NCBI GenBank assembly: GCA_022823085.1
Contig: JAJDXV010000044.1
Location: 1-35,113, forward strand
Reading direction: 5' to 3'
DNA from: Candidatus Poribacteria bacterium
GTDB lineage: Bacteria > Poribacteria > WGA-4E > WGA-3G
Length of the DNA stretch: 35,113 nucleotides
In this document: positions 30,779 to 35,113 of the stretch, in pieces
Layout of the letters: the number at the start of each line of letters is the position of its first letter
Numbering within the stretch: the first letter of the stretch is position 1
Program-made: the position numbers and the translations under genes
Notes under the pieces: model-generated
Database searches by the model: none
Told to the model about the DNA's origin: nothing
The model's input: only the letters and a program-made list of their open reading frames with translations

Positions 30779-32083
30779 ATGAAATTCTCATTATCATTAT
30801 ATAGGAAGCAAATAGGTTTTGTGTTGGGTTTGGGCATCACACTTTTGCTAATCGTTTCTCCGTTGCCGATGGCTGCGGATACAACCGAAGAAACAGCGGA
30901 AGCAGTTGAGGCGGCAGAACCGAAGAAAAGCCCGATTAAAGTCGGGGGAGCGATGCGCGTAAACTACGCATACAGTACAACCTACGGCGATGACGAAAAT
31001 CCACATCCCCGCGGCGAAAATATCGGTGATGTGGACCTTGAGATTTTCCGTCTCAATGCGGATCTCGACTATAACAATATTATCAGTCGGCTTGAATACC
31101 GGTGGTACGATGGCTACAGTATGATACATACCGCATGGTTAGGGTATCAGCTGAGCGATTCCAGCACCGTTAAAGCCGGGATCGTCCGAGTCCCCTTCGG
31201 ACCGACCGCCTACGGCGTTTCCACAAGCTGGTTCTTCGACCAGCATTTTTACGTCGGACTCGCTGACGACATGGATTTAGGGATCCGATGGAATGATACC
31301 TTTGGGAAACTGACGCTCGATGTCGGCTACTACCCGCTGGCAGATCCGCAACTCATAACGTATGGCAGTCTCGATAGTTCTCGCTACAGTTACGATATTG
31401 TCAAATGGGAAGAGAAAGCCGATGCCAAAGGCACCGTCGAGTGGGGCGCAGGTGAAAACGGGTATGATGAACAGCATCAATTTAACATCCGTGCAATCTA
31501 CGCCCTTGAGAACATTGCAGATGTCGGTGTGTCGGCACAATTTGGACTGCTGAAGGGAACAAATGTAGGTGAAGACGACAGCGGTAACCATTACGCCCTT
31601 TCTGCACACATGAAGAATACCGTCTCCGACTTCACGCTCTATTCTCAATTTTCCTATTACGTCCATAATATCGCGGACGAGACTCCCTGGGGCACTGGCG
31701 ACCTCATTCCGATGGGGGCTTACGACTTCGCCTGGCCCATCGCCTCAGAAGGCTTAATCCCCGCGCTCTCGCTGCGATATGGTGGGATAGATACCTCAAG
31801 TATCTCATGGATTGACAGCGTCACGCCTTACGCGGAGTGGAGCACTATCCTCAAAACTGTAGATGACTACAACGCCAGCACACTCGTAACGCTCGGCGCA
31901 AGTTGGACAATCTTGGGTGCCTTGTATGTTTATAGCGATTTCGCGCTCTCTGATGGCAACTTTTTTGTCGGCAACACCGGAGATGACTACGGAAACATCC
32001 TTACAGGCGTGAACCACGTCGGTGCGAACGGAAATAACGTATGGCATTGGCGACTTAACTTCAACTTTGGTTACTATTTCTAA
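30779..32083 (+). CDS. outer-membrane porin-like beta-barrel protein
   Basis: 434 residues. A signal peptide (about 1-32, ending PLPMAAD) is followed by a short acidic linker (TTEETAEAVEAAEPKKS) and alternating amphipathic strands: IKVGGAMRVNYAYSTTYG, EIFRLNADLDYNNIISRLEY, AGIVRVPFGPTAYG, LTLDVGYYP and others. It ends LNFNFGYYF with the C-terminal Phe typical of proteins assembled by the Bam machinery. The pattern resembles phosphate-selective porin (OprO/P)-like barrels. The BCCT transporter gene follows after about 100 bases without an obvious terminator, so the pair could pass the same solute across both membranes. AAAGGAGAG precedes the ATG. Confidence 0.8.
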   Translation: MKFSLSLYRKQIGFVLGLGITLLLIVSPLPMAADTTEETAEAVEAAEPKKSPIKVGGAMRVNYAYSTTYGDDENPHPRGENIGDVDLEIFRLNADLDYNNIISRLEYRWYDGYSMIHTAWLGYQLSDSSTVKAGIVRVPFGPTAYGVSTSWFFDQHFYVGLADDMDLGIRWNDTFGKLTLDVGYYPLADPQLITYGSLDSSRYSYDIVKWEEKADAKGTVEWGAGENGYDEQHQFNIRAIYALENIADVGVSAQFGLLKGTNVGEDDSGNHYALSAHMKNTVSDFTLYSQFSYYVHNIADETPWGTGDLIPMGAYDFAWPIASEGLIPALSLRYGGIDTSSISWIDSVTPYAEWSTILKTVDDYNASTLVTLGASWTILGALYVYSDFALSDGNFFVGNTGDDYGNILTGVNHVGANGNNVWHWRLNFNFGYYF

Positions 32084-32184
32084 TCGGTTACGTGACCTTC
32101 CATTGTAGGCGTGCTTTGTAAGTGCGCCTTGCGCCGTGCGCGGTTAAAAACCGCTAACTCAACTCTAAAAGGAGAATTTTGAAA

Positions 32185-33708
32185 ATGCACGAAGAAGGAA
32201 AACAACCACAGAACGAGACCAAGATATTTGGGCTGACCCCTGTATTCCTGATTTCTTCAATCGCCATCGTCATCTTTGTCATTGGGTCCCTCGTGTTCCG
32301 TGAAGGAGCAACAAGCCTCTTCGGGGCTACCCGAACATGGCTCACTACGAACTTCGATTGGTGGTTTATGGACATTGTCAACCTCCTTGTCCTGTTCTGC
32401 CTATTCCTAATTGTCTCCCCATTGGGCAAAGTACGCCTCGGTGGGCAGGATGCTGTTCCTGAGTACTCTAACCTCACTTGGTTTGCCATGCTCTTTGCAG
32501 CGGGCATCGGCATCGGATTGCTGTTCTTCGGAGTTTTGGAACCCGTTCAACACTTTATGAGTCCACCCCTCGGCGGTGAAGCGAAAACCGATCCAGCCAT
32601 CGGTATCGCGGCGACGACATTTCACTGGGGTTTACACGGCTGGGCGATCTACGGGGTCGTCGGACTTGCCCTTGCATTCTTCGCCTACAACCGAGGCCTA
32701 CCGCTCACGATCCGATCCGCATTCTATCCCCTCCTTGGTGAACGGATATATGGTTGGGCGGGTCATGTCATCGATATACTCGCGGTCTTTGCCAGTTTGT
32801 TCGGTCTTGCGACCTCGCTCGGTTTCGGTGCCCAACAGGTAACAGCGGGCCTGAACTACCTCTTTGAGATTCCCGCGAACAACACCACGATGGTGGTGCT
32901 AATCGTCGGAATAACCGCTATCGCACTCGTCTCCGTGCTAACAGGGCTGAATGTGGGTATCAAACGCCTCAGTCAGTTCAATATCATTCTCGCGTTTTTG
33001 CTCCTACTCTTCGTCATCGTTGTGGGGCCGAAACTTGCCATCCTCAAAGGCGTATTCACTGGGCTGAGTGCCTATATCTCAAAGATAAGACCGCTCAGCA
33101 ACTGGGTCGGTCGCGAAGACACCGGATTTCTGCACGGTTGGACAACGTTCTATTGGGCGTGGTGGATCGCATGGGGGCCCTTCGTTGGAACGTTCATCGC
33201 CCGAATTTCAAAAGGACGCACCGTTCGCGAATTTATCATCGGTGTGCTACTTTTACCAACGCTGCTGTGTCTAATATGGTTTTCTGCCTTCGGCGGCACC
33301 GCCCTTGAGCAGTTCACAGCGGATGGGTACACCGGCGTGACCGAAACTGTCGAAGCGTATAAGCCGGAACTTTCACTGTTCAAAATGCTTGACGAACTAC
33401 CGATGACGATGTTGATATCCTCCATAGCGATGCTCTTGACAATCATCTTTTTCGTTACCTCGTCTGACTCTGGTTCCCTGGTGATTGATACCATCACAGC
33501 AGGCGGCAAGCTTGACGCACCCGTATCTCACCGAGTCTTCTGGTGCACAGCGGAGGGTGCTGTTGCGATTGTGCTGTTACTTGGTGGGGGTCTGAGTTCG
33601 TTACAGGCTGCCTCCCTCGTTACGGGGTTTCCGTTCGCGATTGTGCTATTGGGAATGGCGGTTTGCGTCTGGATAGGGCTGCGTAACGAAATAAAGGAAT
33701 CGCGTTAA
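32185..33708 (+). CDS. BCCT-family transporter (betaine/choline/carnitine type)
   Basis: 507 residues with about 12 membrane spans. The ATG at 32185 is preferred; a TTG two codons upstream is also possible (AAGGAG is 4 or 10 bases away, respectively). The family hallmarks are clear: FAAGIGIGLLFFGVLEPVQH, TTFHWGLHGWAIYG, the signature GWTTFYWAWWIAWGPF with GTFIARISKGRTVREFI, and TSSDSGSLVIDTITAGG. BCCT carriers import quaternary ammonium or sulfonium compounds such as glycine betaine, choline, carnitine or DMSP, usually driven by sodium or protons. The long cytoplasmic C-terminal sensor of osmoregulated members is absent, which suggests a nutritional rather than an osmotic role. It lies between the porin and cupin genes. 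Confidence 0.92.
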   Translation: MHEEGKQPQNETKIFGLTPVFLISSIAIVIFVIGSLVFREGATSLFGATRTWLTTNFDWWFMDIVNLLVLFCLFLIVSPLGKVRLGGQDAVPEYSNLTWFAMLFAAGIGIGLLFFGVLEPVQHFMSPPLGGEAKTDPAIGIAATTFHWGLHGWAIYGVVGLALAFFAYNRGLPLTIRSAFYPLLGERIYGWAGHVIDILAVFASLFGLATSLGFGAQQVTAGLNYLFEIPANNTTMVVLIVGITAIALVSVLTGLNVGIKRLSQFNIILAFLLLLFVIVVGPKLAILKGVFTGLSAYISKIRPLSNWVGREDTGFLHGWTTFYWAWWIAWGPFVGTFIARISKGRTVREFIIGVLLLPTLLCLIWFSAFGGTALEQFTADGYTGVTETVEAYKPELSLFKMLDELPMTMLISSIAMLLTIIFFVTSSDSGSLVIDTITAGGKLDAPVSHRVFWCTAEGAVAIVLLLGGGLSSLQAASLVTGFPFAIVLLGMAVCVWIGLRNEIKESR

Positions 33709-33739
33709 CACCACTATCCTGTTGGTGCTGTAATGAAGT

Positions 33740-33829
33740 AGGACTTACGCAATTCCCTGGTAGGTGCGGTTTCCTAACCGCACCTACCGCCTCCGAATAG
33801 ATGTAATTCCCCAATTTTGCGTAAGTCCT
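33740..33829. mobile_element. MITE, family A ends with a different hairpin core
   Basis: AGGACTTACGCA (33740) and TGCGTAAGTCCT (end 33829) enclose 90 bases whose centre is a perfect 13-bp stem GGTAGGTGCGGTT-TCCT-AACCGCACCTACC (33759-33788). Its core is unrelated to the other family A copies but similar to the family C core. It lies between the BCCT and cupin genes. Confidence 0.75.
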
Positions 33830-33851
33830 GTAGAAAAAAAGAAGGAGAACT

Positions 33852-34250
33852 ATGCCTACGCAGAAACCTATTATCCTCAACCAAGCAGAACTTGACTGGG
33901 AAACTTGGGACGATCCAGACCTCGTCGCCAAAAGTCCGGTGCGTTGGAAAATCCTCATCTCCGGTGAACGCGGACCCAGTGGCCGACTCTCCATGGGAAT
34001 AGCAGAGATGACTCCGGGGACCCTGCTTCCGCTTCATCATCACGAACCCGAGGAGACGTATTATGTCATCAGCGGTCACGGGCTTATGACAGTAGATGAT
34101 AGCGAAGCATCACTGGGTCCGGGTGCGTCAGTTTTTATACCCGCGAATGCGAAACATTCGCTGCGTTGTACCGGAACGGAGAACCTTGTTTTTCTATTCA
34201 CTTTCGCAGCGGATCGGTTCGATGAAATCGTCTACCATTTTGATGCGTAG
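33852..34250 (+). CDS. single-domain cupin protein
   Basis: 132 residues. Both cupin motifs are intact: motif 1 GTLLPLHHHEPEETYYVISG gives metal ligands H62, H64 and E68; motif 2 GASVFIPANAKH gives H102. Y70 follows E68 (E-x-Y). The size (about 130) and E-x-Y arrangement are shared with small cupin enzymes, including short DMSP lyases such as DddK, and with many uncharacterised cupins. Located behind the BCCT gene, it may act on the imported compound; a regulatory or binding role is equally possible. AAGGAG lies before the ATG. Confidence 0.85.
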   Translation: MPTQKPIILNQAELDWETWDDPDLVAKSPVRWKILISGERGPSGRLSMGIAEMTPGTLLPLHHHEPEETYYVISGHGLMTVDDSEASLGPGASVFIPANAKHSLRCTGTENLVFLFTFAADRFDEIVYHFDA

Positions 34251-34308
34251 TATGCTATTATCAAGCGATTTGGGAACGCTACTAAGGTAAATTATGGAGG
34301 ATAAAATC

Positions 34309-34707
34309 TTGAAACAGGTTTTTCAATTAATTGGAATCATATCAATCATTGCATTTCTACATGGATGTGATGAAACTAAAACGTCTAAAGACATGATCAT
34401 GGATGCTATGAATGATCAAGATTCGACCACAGAAAATACCGATATCCAGATTCCAGCATGTAAAGTCGGTGATGTTTTATCGATCGGTCAAGTATGTATG
34501 GATGAAGGTACCGATGCAATTTTCTCAGTACTTGATAATGGAATTGCAAGTTATACATCGTCCAGCGGACTATTAAATGAAGCGACTGATGTATTAGATG
34601 CTACAGGTCAAACATTAAATGATCAGTCTTACAATTTTATAGCACGCAAACAAGATGATGGGCATTGGAAAATTGAAAGAGTTACATCAACTATGATTGA
34701 AGAATAA
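34309..34707 (+). CDS. small lipoprotein, function unknown
   Basis: 132 residues starting at TTG 34309, chosen because GGAGG lies eight bases upstream and the product then begins with a standard lipoprotein signal (MKQVFQLIGIISIIAFLHGC, lipobox LHGC, C20). An ATG 15 bases upstream would place the ribosome binding site inside the gene. The mature part is acidic and AT-rich in coding (DAMNDQDSTTENT), with two further Cys (PACKVGD, QVCMDEG) that may form a disulfide. No family recognised. Confidence 0.6.
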   Translation: MKQVFQLIGIISIIAFLHGCDETKTSKDMIMDAMNDQDSTTENTDIQIPACKVGDVLSIGQVCMDEGTDAIFSVLDNGIASYTSSSGLLNEATDVLDATGQTLNDQSYNFIARKQDDGHWKIERVTSTMIEE

Positions 34708-34787
34708 CCAGAAATAGAACAAGACATGTCAGTCATCGAACCGGTTGTCAAAGAAGGCAATCCGCCTGAACCCGAATCGGATCCATA

Positions 34788-34980
34788 TCAGTTCAGCAAC
34801 AACTTCACGACAGCGCGCGTTGCCATACCGGTAGAAACCCGAATCTCTGCGTCCGGCTGGACCGTGGTGTGCTCGGTGCCGAGGCGGTCCCCGACTTCCA
34901 CCTCGGGGGTCTTCAGTGCTAACGCTGCCAACGGATGCGGGAATTCGCCCGTAATGTGCTTGAAGATTTCATCATAGTAG
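34788..34980 (-). other. open frame of unclear status downstream of the transposase tail
   Basis: The frame encodes DYYDEIFKHITGEFPHPLAA, then LALKTPEVEVGDRLGTEHTT, ending VSTGMATRAVVKLLLN. It is coherent and could be a remnant of another gene, but it has no start codon of its own outside the transposase overlap and no ribosome binding site. On the plus strand another open frame (34726-34977) competes. Confidence 0.3.
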
Positions 34981-34981
34981 T

Positions 34982-35113
34982 CTATCCGCTTTGATTTTGT
35001 GGGTATAGTCTTTTTAGTTTGATGCGTGCGTCCTTCGTGGTCCAACGCCAATCCACCTTGTTCGCCGTCTGATTGCGATGCTTCTGCCAAGCTTCTGCCT
35101 CTGACCGGAGCGT
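34982..35113 (-). mobile_element. C-terminal end of an IS630-type transposase, cut by the window edge
   Basis: The minus frame from the window edge reads LRSEAEAWQKHRNQTANK, then VDWRWTTKDARIKLKRLYPQ and stops at 34982. The W-x-F/W-TT-x-DAR-x-KLK-x-LYP ending is characteristic of IS630-family transposases as I recall them. The rest of the element lies outside the window. Confidence 0.6.

Noticed and set aside
34726..34977. Plus-strand frame after the lipoprotein
   Set aside because: The Pro/Glu-rich start is plausible, but the rest is antisense to another open frame and lacks a ribosome binding site; neither is convincing.

Overview
The window looks like chromosomal DNA of a Gram-negative-type (diderm) bacterium, most probably a member of Candidatus Poribacteria or a related environmental lineage. 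This is an inference from gene content: phytanoyl-CoA dioxygenase (PhyH) proteins, a sulfatase-superfamily hydrolase, a SUMF1-fold lipoprotein, a creatininase-family amidohydrolase, a PF09370 TIM-barrel protein, a BCCT transporter, an outer-membrane porin ending in Phe, and many short palindromic or MITE-like repeats between genes. No rRNA, tRNA, CRISPR array or complete insertion sequence is visible. Coding density is moderate, and nearly every intergenic gap holds repeat debris.

Layout. 1-450: what looks like the right end and omega-RNA region of an IS200/IS605 (TnpB) element without a visible tnpB. 0.45-3.0 kb (minus): a coiled-coil membrane protein, an SF1 UvrD-like helicase carrying an internal GIY-YIG nuclease domain, and a small membrane protein. 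3.1-6.5 kb (minus): purQ and purL. 6.6-12.05 kb (minus): a defence-like stretch with an AlbA_2/Schlafen-type protein, small orphan genes and a type IIG restriction-modification gene cut in two by a 120-bp MITE. 12.08-14.16 kb: AT-rich, repeat-bounded segment with two orphan genes. 14.2-17.65 kb (minus): TIM-barrel protein, sulfatase-like hydrolase and PhyH protein. 18.1-20.4 kb (minus): a mosaic of broken genes (ABC permease pieces, BNR propeller, truncated ECF sigma factor). 20.4-21.6 kb (plus): a frameshifted gene overlapping a DUF1828-like gene. 21.8-22.85 kb (minus): SUMF1-fold lipoprotein with an in-frame palindromic insertion. 23.1-24.8 kb (plus): double-PhyH protein. 25.0-25.4 kb (minus): secreted coiled-coil membrane protein. 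25.9-29.6 kb (plus): creatininase-like protein and two tandem paralogous polytopic membrane proteins. 30.5-34.25 kb (plus): a promoter and long leader, a porin, a BCCT transporter and a cupin, which together suggest uptake and turnover of a betaine- or DMSP-like compound. 34.3-35.1 kb: a lipoprotein and the tail of an IS630-type transposase.

The strongest observations are: (1) the GIY-YIG domain embedded between helicase motifs; (2) the MITE in the restriction-modification gene, whose removal with one copy of its 6-bp target duplication restores one continuous reading frame of about 1090 codons; (3) a MITE family whose conserved ends enclose interchangeable hairpin cores; (4) the probable omega-RNA end whose guide position overlaps a MITE terminus; and (5) enzymes that keep a fold but have changed active-site residues (sulfatase without the formylglycine motif, SUMF1 protein without the FGE cysteine pair, PhyH domains with altered metal triads). 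All family names come from reading motifs by eye; no database search was run.
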